From the NCBI GenBank assembly GCA_023410575.1, contig JAEYPP010000069.1, positions 1 through 16,709 of the forward strand: a stretch of DNA of 16,709 bases, written 5' to 3'. A model generated the notes under the pieces. It ran no database searches and was not told the origin of the DNA. It saw only the letters and a list, made by a program, of their open reading frames with translations. Positions within the stretch are counted from its first letter, which is position 1, and every line of letters starts with the position of its first letter. This stretch comes from Bacillota bacterium. Its GTDB lineage: Bacteria; Bacillota; Clostridia; Lachnospirales; Lachnospiraceae. Below are positions 1 to 6,546 of the stretch, piece by piece. Both the position numbers and the translations under genes were made by a program.

Positions 1-6
1 TAAGTT

Positions 7-13
7 ACCTCCT
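7..13 (-). promoter_or_regulatory. Shine-Dalgarno of a minus-strand gene starting off the left edge
   Basis: Read on the minus strand this is AGGAGGT, a near-perfect match to the anti-Shine-Dalgarno sequence. No start codon falls within the six bases that remain, so the start codon must lie just outside the window. Nothing can be said about the product. The minus-strand leader seen here (about 1-115) has no open reading frame that I can support. Confidence 0.45.
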
Positions 14-76
14 AATTTGCAAACTTTGGTCAGGGCGCGTAAGAGGCTTAGTAGATGTATTTTATTACATAAAATA

Positions 77-115
77 AAATGTTGGAAGTATGTTTTCACA
101 CATACCCCAACATTT
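77..115. repeat. Long imperfect hairpin upstream of the off-edge minus-strand gene
   Basis: A 9-bp stem (AAATGTTGG with CCAACATTT) is followed, after a 2/1 internal loop, by a second 6-bp stem (GTATGT with ACATAC) and a 6-nt loop. On the minus strand the hairpin is followed by a T-rich stretch (ATTTTATTTTATG), so it could act as a terminator or attenuator in the leader of the gene that starts beyond position 1. It is also simply the boundary between two divergent transcription units. Its function is inference; the pairing is visible. Confidence 0.5.
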
Positions 116-181
116 ATTATAGAACCTTTTTAAATGACTGGTACAAACATATATATAAATTATAAGAGGTTTATCTCTATA

Positions 182-333
182 CATATAAGGATTACGATCA
201 TATAAGGATTACGATCAGATAAAGATTACGATGAGATAAAGGTTATGACGAGATAAAAGTTGTGGTGCGCAAAAGTTGCAATAAGATAAAGGTTTTTATG
301 AGATAAAGATTTTGATTAGATAAAGGATTAGGT
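182..333 (+). repeat. Tandem array of nine degenerate 17-bp repeats
   Basis: Units start at 182, 199, 216, 233, 250, 267 (16 bp), 283, 300 and 317, with approximate consensus GAGATAAAGGTTACGAT. The first two units are identical and later ones drift, most strongly at 250-282. The array ends 5 nt before the ATG at 339, and its last unit supplies AAAGGA and AGGTGA, which act as ribosome-binding sequence. A stop codon at 333-335 closes the frame of the downstream gene, so the array is not part of that protein. The rest of the 1-338 gap holds only the hairpin at 77-115. Possible roles are iterated regulator sites, a 5'-UTR element, or simple slippage expansion. Confidence 0.85.
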
Positions 334-338
334 GAATT

Positions 339-725
339 ATGAGGAAAAGTTCATATGAAAGGTGGAATGTTATGGAGGATGTATTAGAAACAAATCAAGA
401 TTATATCCCATGCAGTAAGTGTACAGTACGAGGAATACGTATGTTTGAACGGCTTAGCTTAGGAGATACTATTTTTTTTACTGCTGTGGGTGAAGGACTT
501 GATAACGTAACACCAACACTTGAGGATGCGAGATGGATTCCGCATTCTTTTCAGGTGGGAAATTATCTTCGATACTTTATGTTTAGTTTTACCGAATCTT
601 TTTGTGCATATAAGCCAGGAGAATATGAATTTTGTGTTCGATTTTGCAAAGAATATTATGATGGATTTAACTGGATGCCAACAAAAGAGTATAGAGAATT
701 GAGTATTCCAATTTTAGTTGTATAA
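339..725 (+). CDS. Hypothetical small Cys- and aromatic-rich protein
   Basis: The product is 128 aa from this ATG, where AGGTGA at 330-335 gives well-placed ribosome-binding sequence. A second ATG at 372 (117 aa) is also preceded by AAAGGTGG and is an equally good start. I do not recognise a family. There is no signal peptide and no membrane helix. A CxxC pair (IPCSKC, about residues 24-27) and three later cysteines are visible. The C-terminal third (KPGEYEFCVRFC through to SIPILVV) alternates hydrophobic and polar residues with a Pro-Gly-Glu-Tyr turn, reminiscent of the last strands of an Ig-like beta-sandwich; that is only an impression. It is preceded by the 17-bp repeats and followed, after 133 nt containing a promoter, by an HD-domain gene on the same strand. 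No terminator is evident between them. Confidence 0.6.
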   Translation: MRKSSYERWNVMEDVLETNQDYIPCSKCTVRGIRMFERLSLGDTIFFTAVGEGLDNVTPTLEDARWIPHSFQVGNYLRYFMFSFTESFCAYKPGEYEFCVRFCKEYYDGFNWMPTKEYRELSIPILVV

Positions 726-797
726 AAAGAGAGTTACACAAAAGATGATAGTAAAGGAAAAATAAAGTATAATCAATGTAGTATAGATAAGTAGTGA

Positions 798-826
798 TTG
801 GTAAGGATAACCCTAGTTGCTATAAT
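798..826 (+). promoter_or_regulatory. Extended -10 promoter for the HD-domain gene
   Basis: TTGGTA at 798-803 and TATAAT at 821-826 are separated by 17 nt. TGC directly before the -10 box makes an extended -10 element, typical of vegetative sigma-A promoters in Firmicutes. Transcription would start near 833, leaving a short leader that includes GGAGGT at 847-852. A weaker second TATAAT occurs at 768-773. Confidence 0.6.
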
Positions 827-858
827 TAACAATAAATGATAAAGTCGGAGGTACCATA

Positions 859-1467
859 ATGGAAGCTAGAATAGATGAAATTGAATATGCTTTACTTAAT
901 TTAGAGAAGCCAAGTATTTCTTTGAATCAACTATTAGAAAAATCATGGTTTCGGGAAGATCCATGGAATTGGTTGTTTAAGTTGAGTAAAACCGAGCAAT
1001 CTCCAATTCATCATCCAGAAGGAGATGTTTGGAAACATACGATGCTAGTTGTAGATGAAGCAGCTAAAGTCAAGCATATAAGTAAAAATCCTAGAGTATT
1101 TATGTGGGCTGCATTTTTACATGATATCGGAAAGCCTGATACTACACGTAATAAAAAGGGTAAGATTACCGCTTATAATCATGATACGGTAGGTGCGTCT
1201 CTCGCAAGCGATTTTCTTCAATATTTTTCATTCGATTCAGTGTTTATTGAGTCGGTAGTATCACTGGTTCGTTGGCATATGCATATTTTGTATGTAAATA
1301 AAAATCTTTCATTTGGAAATATACAACAGATGGTACAAGAGGTAGATATACAGGAAATTGCGTTGCTTGGTTGGTGTGATCGTATGGGGCGCACAAATGC
1401 AGATTCCAAGGAACAAAGAGAGGAAATCGAGAAATTCTATCGTACAATTTCCAAGTTTAAAAAGTAA
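859..1467 (+). CDS. HD-domain metal-dependent hydrolase (HDIG type)
   Basis: This 202-aa protein is essentially a single HD domain. The metal-binding pattern is H60 (GDVWKHTM), H88-D89 (FLHDIGKP, an HDIG signature), H108 (YNHD) and D174 (GWCD). The sequence style, including HHPEGDVWKHT, resembles the HD domain that follows the catalytic head in CCA-adding enzymes, but no nucleotidyltransferase domain is present, so it is a stand-alone hydrolase. HD proteins hydrolyse phosphoester bonds in nucleotides, cyclic dinucleotides or RNA ends; the substrate here cannot be read from sequence. It has its own promoter and a GGAGGT site 6 nt before the ATG. The TIR gene starts 120 nt downstream from a separate promoter. 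It is cytosolic, with no signal peptide. Family assignment is firm; participation in nucleotide signalling with its neighbours is inference. Confidence 0.85.
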   Translation: MEARIDEIEYALLNLEKPSISLNQLLEKSWFREDPWNWLFKLSKTEQSPIHHPEGDVWKHTMLVVDEAAKVKHISKNPRVFMWAAFLHDIGKPDTTRNKKGKITAYNHDTVGASLASDFLQYFSFDSVFIESVVSLVRWHMHILYVNKNLSFGNIQQMVQEVDIQEIALLGWCDRMGRTNADSKEQREEIEKFYRTISKFKK

Positions 1468-1514
1468 ATTTATACTAAATTAATAAATATTTTTGAATAA
1501 AATAACCAAAATTA

Positions 1515-1542
1515 TTTACTAAATATGGTTTTATGATATAAT
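1515..1542 (+). promoter_or_regulatory. Extended -10 promoter for the TIR-DHH operon
   Basis: TTTACT at 1515-1520 and TATAAT at 1537-1542 are spaced by 16 nt, with TGA before the -10 box giving an extended -10. The same TTTACT -35 hexamer occurs before the rRNA methyltransferase gene at 11328. Transcription would begin near 1549. TAGGAG at 1572-1577 precedes the ATG at 1588. Confidence 0.6.
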
Positions 1543-1587
1543 TAAAGAATGAGTGAGTCGAAATTATGATTTAGGAGAGTACATGAT

Positions 1588-3354
1588 ATGGATAAACATG
1601 TCTTTATTTCGTATGCAAGTAAAGAATTGAAGAAAGCTGAAGAGATATGCGATTTTTTAGAGCATAGTGGAATACCTTGCTGGATTGCTCCAAGAAATAT
1701 AATGCCTGGAGCAGAGTATGGTGAGGAGATTATTAATGGTATTGAAAATAGTATTGCGTTCATTTTAGTATATTCAGAAGCTTCGAATGCTTCTCAACAT
1801 GTACTTCGTGAGGTAGAACGTGCAATTGCAAAGAAGATTCCATTGATTGCTTATAAGATAGAGAATGCTCCTCTGTCCAAATCAATGGAGTATTTTTTAT
1901 TAAGCAATCAATGGTTAGATGCTACGGTTAAAGGTAATCACATGAATGAATTGTATAACGGCATTCAACAGATTACAAAGGGTAGCGACGCTAAGGTTGT
2001 CGAAGAGGTCGAGTTACATAACAAAAAAACAAATAAATCAAAAAAGTTAATACCAACAATTTGTGTGGCTACTGGTGCCGTAATGGTTATTTTATTTGCG
2101 TTCCTTCTTGGAAAATGGAACCAGGATTCCAATAATGATTCACATGCGGTAACAACTCCTACTGTTGGGATAACAAAAGAACCAGCTAGCACGGCTACGC
2201 CAACACAAGTTTTAGTCGAGGCAACTCAAACAGTCGAGAAAAATGAAAATATTACACCAACAGTTGAAATACCAAACGAAGTGCAAAGTGAGAGTTCAAA
2301 AGATCAAGATAATTCTCCAAAAGATACACAACAAGAGCCATCTGCCAGTAATATAGATCAACCAATAGCTATCGAAGATGACTCAGAACAAGTAGTAAAT
2401 CCAACAGAACAAGCACCAGAAAAGCCGAGTTTTAACTTTGAGGTCGGTCAGTACTTAAAATTTGGTACTTACAAGCCTCAAGCATATAGCAGTACCAATA
2501 ATGATAGTGCGATCACTTGGATTATAGTTAACGTAGACACTGAGAAAAATCAAGCAGTTTTAATTTCGGAAAAAGTATTGGACATGAAGCCATTTGATTG
2601 TGCAGAAAGTGGCAAATTCAATAAAGATTTGAGTGGTAATTCTTATGATCGTTCAATAAAGGAAACTTATTCTCAAAGTCAAATTGTTGAATTCCGTGGA
2701 AATAGTGATTGGGAAACATCCAATATCCGTACATGGCTAAATTCCAACGACGCCAGAGTTACATATAAGGATCAAGCTCCAGTAAGTACTGGAACGGATG
2801 AAGAAACGAATTATTATGATAAACAACCTGGATTTTTATATGATTTTACGAAAGAGGAAATTAATTTATTGTGCGATGTAGTAAATACGACAACTTTAAA
2901 TGCAATAAATGCAGAAGGATCGGACAAACCGGTATACAAATTCGCCCCTGGATTAATTTCAGCAGATTATAAATTATCCAAATACGCAAGTAAAAAGACA
3001 ACGGACAAGGTATATCTACTATCGGTTGATGAAGTGAAAAAGTATTTATATAACAATAATCTACTGATATTTGCATCTCCTACTCAATCAGCAATCGATA
3101 GTGATCGTTCTTCATTCTATAAAGTTGCATTATCGTATAATACAACTTATTGTAACTGGGCATTACGTACACCAGATGGAACAGATTCAACTTCTGTTTT
3201 AGCAGTCGGTTTTGGAGCAAGTAGTAAGCAGGATATTATAACTTATTATGCAAGTGCAAGTGGTTTTGGTATTCGTCCAGCTGTAACAATATCACTAGAA
3301 AAGTTAACCGTTGATGGAGAAGGAACTGCGGATAACCCATATACCATAAAGTAG
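1588..3354 (+). CDS. Membrane-anchored TIR-domain protein with DUF6273 ectodomain
   Basis: The 588-aa product has four parts. Residues 1-132 are a bacterial TIR_2 domain: VFISYAS at the start, GIPCWIAPR in the BB-loop region, then REVERA. E75 in REVERA aligns by eye with the catalytic glutamate of NAD-cleaving TIR domains such as SARM1 E642. Residues 154-175 form one membrane helix preceded by KKTNKSKK, which predicts TIR inside and the C-terminus outside. Residues 180-283 are a Pro/Thr/Ser/Glu-rich linker. Residues 285-588 are a DUF6273-type domain with W-I-I-V, IRTWLN, VYLLSVDEV, WALRTP and the closing FGIRPAV. DUF6273 has no settled function; in this position it looks like a sensor or surface-binding module. 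The gene is followed 12 nt later by a DHH phosphoesterase whose Shine-Dalgarno overlaps this stop codon, so they are co-transcribed. NADase activity is inference. Confidence 0.88.
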   Translation: MDKHVFISYASKELKKAEEICDFLEHSGIPCWIAPRNIMPGAEYGEEIINGIENSIAFILVYSEASNASQHVLREVERAIAKKIPLIAYKIENAPLSKSMEYFLLSNQWLDATVKGNHMNELYNGIQQITKGSDAKVVEEVELHNKKTNKSKKLIPTICVATGAVMVILFAFLLGKWNQDSNNDSHAVTTPTVGITKEPASTATPTQVLVEATQTVEKNENITPTVEIPNEVQSESSKDQDNSPKDTQQEPSASNIDQPIAIEDDSEQVVNPTEQAPEKPSFNFEVGQYLKFGTYKPQAYSSTNNDSAITWIIVNVDTEKNQAVLISEKVLDMKPFDCAESGKFNKDLSGNSYDRSIKETYSQSQIVEFRGNSDWETSNIRTWLNSNDARVTYKDQAPVSTGTDEETNYYDKQPGFLYDFTKEEINLLCDVVNTTTLNAINAEGSDKPVYKFAPGLISADYKLSKYASKKTTDKVYLLSVDEVKKYLYNNNLLIFASPTQSAIDSDRSSFYKVALSYNTTYCNWALRTPDGTDSTSVLAVGFGASSKQDIITYYASASGFGIRPAVTISLEKLTVDGEGTADNPYTIK

Positions 3355-3366
3355 GAAGGAATCCTA

Positions 3367-4860
3367 ATGAGATTAAGTGAATTAGAAAAATATCAAAAGA
3401 TTGTAATCCAATGTCACGATAATCCGGATGCCGATGCAATCGCCTCTGGGTTCGGATTATATCGTTATTTTAAGGGTTTAGGAAAAGAAGTAAGATTCAT
3501 CTACTCTGGGTCGCAGATTATCCAGAAGAGTAATCTTCTTTTACTCGTGAAGACATTAGAAATCCCAATTGAACATGTAACAGAATTAGAACCTTGTGAG
3601 CTTTTATTATTAAGTGATTGTCAATATGGAGAGGGGAATGTTCAGAAACATGATGCTCCACAGATTGCAATGATTGACCATCATGAGGTTTGTGTTGAAT
3701 TAAATGACTTTACAGAAATTCGTCCAGGATATGGTAGTTGTTCAACGCTTGTTTATTCAATGTTACGTAATGAAGGTTATGATGTGAATGGAGATAATGA
3801 TTTAGCTACTGCTCTCTATTATGGTTTATATATGGATACGAATTGTTTTGGTGAAATTCAACATCCACTTGATATGGATATGATGGAAGAACTTCATCCG
3901 AAAGAGCATGTAATTAATAGTCTTAAGAATTCGAACTTTACGTTAGGGGAACTTGAAATTACAGGAGCAGCAATTGCAAATTATCAGTATGATCAAACGG
4001 AACGATATGCAGTTGTCGAGGTGGAACCTTGTGATCCTAATATTTTAGGATTTATTAGTGATTTAGTTTTACAGGTCGATAATGTTGATATCTGTATTGT
4101 TTATAATGAGTTAGAATATGGATATAAGATTTCGATTCGAAGTTGTCGTAGAGACGTTACAGCTAATGATTTAGCACAATATATAACAATTAATATTGGT
4201 AGTGGTGGAGGACATAAGAAAAAGGCTGGCGGATTTATTGTAGCTTCAAAGTATCAGGATCAATTCGCTAATCGAACATTTAAAGAGTTTATTGCTAACC
4301 GTATGAAAGAGTATTTTACAAGTTATGATATTATCGACTCCTTGAAGGATATGGTAGATAAAACGAATATGTGTAGATATAGAAAGTTACCAGTACCTGT
4401 AGGGTTTGCAAAAACTCTAGATTTTGCAGATGAGGGTACCGTTTTAATAGCTCGTACGTTAGAAGGAGATGTTACAATTGTAGCAGATGCCAACATTTAC
4501 GTTATGATTGGAATAGATGGTGAAGTATATCCAATGAGAAGAGAGAAGTTTGAGACGAGCTATAAGATTCTTGAAGGTACTTATACTTGTGATGCAGAGT
4601 ATCAGCCGACGGTACATAACAAGCGAACGAATGAGGTATATCAGTTAGTTAAATTTGCGAGAGTATGTGTAAGTAATGAAGAGTCATATATCCATGCGAA
4701 ACAATTAACAAAGACAACTAAAGTATTTACAAGTTGGTATTATGATGATTATATGCTAGGTAAAGTCGGTGATTATCTTGCAATTTCCAGTAATAGTGAA
4801 AATGATGTTTATGTCATTAAAGAAAGTATTATGAAGAAGACTTATAAATGTATCGACTAG
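3367..4860 (+). CDS. DHH/DHHA1-family phosphoesterase with a C-terminal extension
   Basis: The product is 497 aa. The DHH core carries HDNPDADA (residues 17-24), SDCQYG with D84, IDHHE (D104-H105-H106) and LYMDTN (D157), the usual manganese ligands. The DHHA1 substrate motif GSGGGHKKKAGG follows at 278-289. This is the layout of NrnA/GdpP-type enzymes that hydrolyse nanoRNA, pAp or linear and cyclic dinucleotides, but without GdpP's membrane, PAS or GGDEF parts. Residues 330-497 are extra. They contain two related beta-rich segments, about 371-401 (IDGEVYPMRREKFETSYK) and 467-494 (GDYLAISS through KTYK), suggesting an internal duplication. The start has AGGAAGGA at 3353-3360, overlapping the upstream TIR stop. 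Tight coupling suggests a functional link, perhaps degradation of a TIR-derived nucleotide; that link is inference. Confidence 0.88.
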   Translation: MRLSELEKYQKIVIQCHDNPDADAIASGFGLYRYFKGLGKEVRFIYSGSQIIQKSNLLLLVKTLEIPIEHVTELEPCELLLLSDCQYGEGNVQKHDAPQIAMIDHHEVCVELNDFTEIRPGYGSCSTLVYSMLRNEGYDVNGDNDLATALYYGLYMDTNCFGEIQHPLDMDMMEELHPKEHVINSLKNSNFTLGELEITGAAIANYQYDQTERYAVVEVEPCDPNILGFISDLVLQVDNVDICIVYNELEYGYKISIRSCRRDVTANDLAQYITINIGSGGGHKKKAGGFIVASKYQDQFANRTFKEFIANRMKEYFTSYDIIDSLKDMVDKTNMCRYRKLPVPVGFAKTLDFADEGTVLIARTLEGDVTIVADANIYVMIGIDGEVYPMRREKFETSYKILEGTYTCDAEYQPTVHNKRTNEVYQLVKFARVCVSNEESYIHAKQLTKTTKVFTSWYYDDYMLGKVGDYLAISSNSENDVYVIKESIMKKTYKCID

Positions 4861-4886
4861 GCAATAAAAATGGTACCCCCTACAGT

Positions 4887-4913
4887 AAAGACCACCAGTT
4901 AACGGTGGCCTTT
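4887..4913 (+). terminator. Terminator-like hairpin after the DHH gene
   Basis: CCACC at 4892-4896 pairs with GGTGG at 4904-4908 around a 7-nt loop, and AAAG/CTTT extend the stem beyond one A-C mismatch. The trailing sequence (TTTCATATTGTTT) is only moderately T-rich. It lies in the gap between convergent genes, 27 nt after the DHH stop. Confidence 0.55.
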
Positions 4914-4984
4914 CATATTGTTTGGGTTTCAGATGTTAGATTCGAATATTTTCTACCTGAGACACATAATTATTTACACTAACC

Positions 4985-6382
4985 TTATAAATTAGCAATA
5001 TCAGTATCAGGGTATAATGCCTGTTTTAACCGATATACTCCAATATCCATCTGGCTAAAACTGAGATTTCCATATCCAATTACTAACATATTCTCGTGAT
5101 TCTTTTTAATCAGTGCATAATCTTCTACGAAATCAGCTTCAACTCCAAGAGACGTCATACGTTGAAGATCTTCGTTTCCTATATTTTTATCAAAGGATAC
5201 AAGAAAATGAAGACCTGCGTATTCCCCTGATATGCTAATTCGATTAGCAAACACTTCATAAAATTTATTCATTAAATAAATTCGTTTTTCTTCATATATT
5301 TTCTTCATCCGATAGGTATGTCGATCGATATATTTTTTGCTTAATAACTCAGCCATAGCTAATTGTGTTGCTGTATTTACCCATTGATTACTACGCTCAA
5401 TCTGATCGGTAATCATTGAGCATAATTGAAAAGGTAAAATGAGATATCCTAATCGAAGGTAAGGAGAAAATATCTTGCTGAAGCTCCCTACATAGATAAC
5501 TCGATCCGGGTTTAAATTATGTAATGCTTGCAGCGCATCTCCACTATACCGAAATTCACTGTCATAATCATCTTCAATCAAATAAGCATTCTTTTTTAAT
5601 GCATATGAAAGCAGTGATAATCTTCGTTTGGCTGGCATTACACCTCCAATCGGAAATTGATGAGAAGGGACTGTATAAATTAGATCTACATTTTCCAATT
5701 CATTTAATTTGTCCGTAATCATGCCTTGATTATCAACGGGAACAGGATGAATTGTATATTTATGTTTTGCGAATATTTCATGTGCAAAATGAATGCAAGG
5801 GTCTTCCATAGCAATATGATTACCGTGATCTACGAATGCTTTTGCAATGATATCTAAGCCACCAGATGCTCCATTTACAATGACAATCTGTCTATAATCA
5901 CAAACGACCCCTTTGGTGCGAAATACATAGGAACAGATTTCTTTTTGCAATAACGTAGAGCCTGTGAAAGAAAAAAAAGAGGAATCATCAATGATAGCAT
6001 TTTTTATAACTTTCCCCCAAAGATTTCTAGGAAAGGATAATTCATCAGGACTACCAGCATTAAATGATATTACATCTGTCTGCTTATTTTCCCGTAAATC
6101 TGCATAAGTACTTGTATGGTAATAAATCGATGAGGTGTTTCCTATGTCGGCAATATAGGTCCCTGAACCTGTACGACTTTCTAAGTATCCTTCTGCAATA
6201 AGTTGTTCATAAGCCTCAATTACCGAGTTACGAGCAATATTTAATCCTAGTGATAGTTTTCTTGTAGGTGGTAGTTGCTCCCCAGCCACTAATTTGCCTG
6301 TGATAATTGCTTCTCTAATTTGAATCTGTAATTGTTTTGCATTTGAAACTGTTTGATCCTTTTCAATATGAAATCCATACAT
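4985..6382 (-). CDS. MocR/PdxR-family transcriptional regulator (GntR HTH fused to aminotransferase fold)
   Basis: The 465-aa product has the typical MocR length and order. Residues 11-80 are a GntR winged helix (GEQLPPTRKLSLGLNIARNS, then EGYLESRTGSGTYI). Residues from about 105 onward are a fold-type I aminotransferase-like domain with the SHQFPIGG loop (240-247), EDDYDSEFRY (270-279) and GSFSKIFSPYLRLGY, where K303 is the expected PLP-binding lysine. Such proteins are DNA-binding regulators that sense PLP or a PLP adduct; known members control vitamin B6, GABA, taurine or D-amino acid genes. AGGAGTG lies 5 nt before the ATG. It diverges from an aldo/keto reductase across 164 nt that contain a 9-bp palindrome, so that reductase is the likely target, with autoregulation probable. 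The effector is unknown. Confidence 0.93.
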   Translation of the reverse strand: MYGFHIEKDQTVSNAKQLQIQIREAIITGKLVAGEQLPPTRKLSLGLNIARNSVIEAYEQLIAEGYLESRTGSGTYIADIGNTSSIYYHTSTYADLRENKQTDVISFNAGSPDELSFPRNLWGKVIKNAIIDDSSFFSFTGSTLLQKEICSYVFRTKGVVCDYRQIVIVNGASGGLDIIAKAFVDHGNHIAMEDPCIHFAHEIFAKHKYTIHPVPVDNQGMITDKLNELENVDLIYTVPSHQFPIGGVMPAKRRLSLLSYALKKNAYLIEDDYDSEFRYSGDALQALHNLNPDRVIYVGSFSKIFSPYLRLGYLILPFQLCSMITDQIERSNQWVNTATQLAMAELLSKKYIDRHTYRMKKIYEEKRIYLMNKFYEVFANRISISGEYAGLHFLVSFDKNIGNEDLQRMTSLGVEADFVEDYALIKKNHENMLVIGYGNLSFSQMDIGVYRLKQALYPDTDIANL

Positions 6383-6420
6383 ATAATCACTCCTAATTGG
6401 TTCCTAATAAATAGATACTT

Positions 6421-6456
6421 ATTGGTGCTATACAATACCAATATATATTGTATAAT
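6421..6456. promoter_or_regulatory. Palindromic operator candidate in the MocR/reductase divergent region
   Basis: TATACAATA at 6429-6437 and TATTGTATA at 6446-6454 form a perfect 9-bp inverted repeat around 8 nt. A second, overlapping inverted repeat is ATTGGT (6421-6426) with ACCAAT (6437-6442). The hexamer ATACCA at 6435-6440 equals the half-site reported for the MocR regulator GabR, though only one copy is visible. A TATAAT lies at 6451-6456. The position between a divergent MocR regulator and its neighbour makes this the obvious operator. Confidence 0.5.
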
Positions 6457-6475
6457 AAATTCTGGAAATAGAAAA

Positions 6476-6504
6476 CTGATATTTTACTAAACAACTCGTA
6501 CAAT
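6476..6504 (+). promoter_or_regulatory. Weak candidate promoter for the aldo/keto reductase
   Basis: CTGATA at 6476-6481 and TACAAT at 6499-6504 are spaced by 17 nt, each 4-5 of 6 to consensus. It lies just downstream of the palindrome, so a regulator bound there would act from an upstream, activating position. Confidence 0.3.
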
Positions 6505-6546
6505 ACATTAATAAGCGTTACTGCTTAGCGGAAGAATGGAGAGCAT

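Noticed and set aside
182..333. CRISPR array
   Set aside because: The units abut without spacers and drift in sequence; no cas genes are present.
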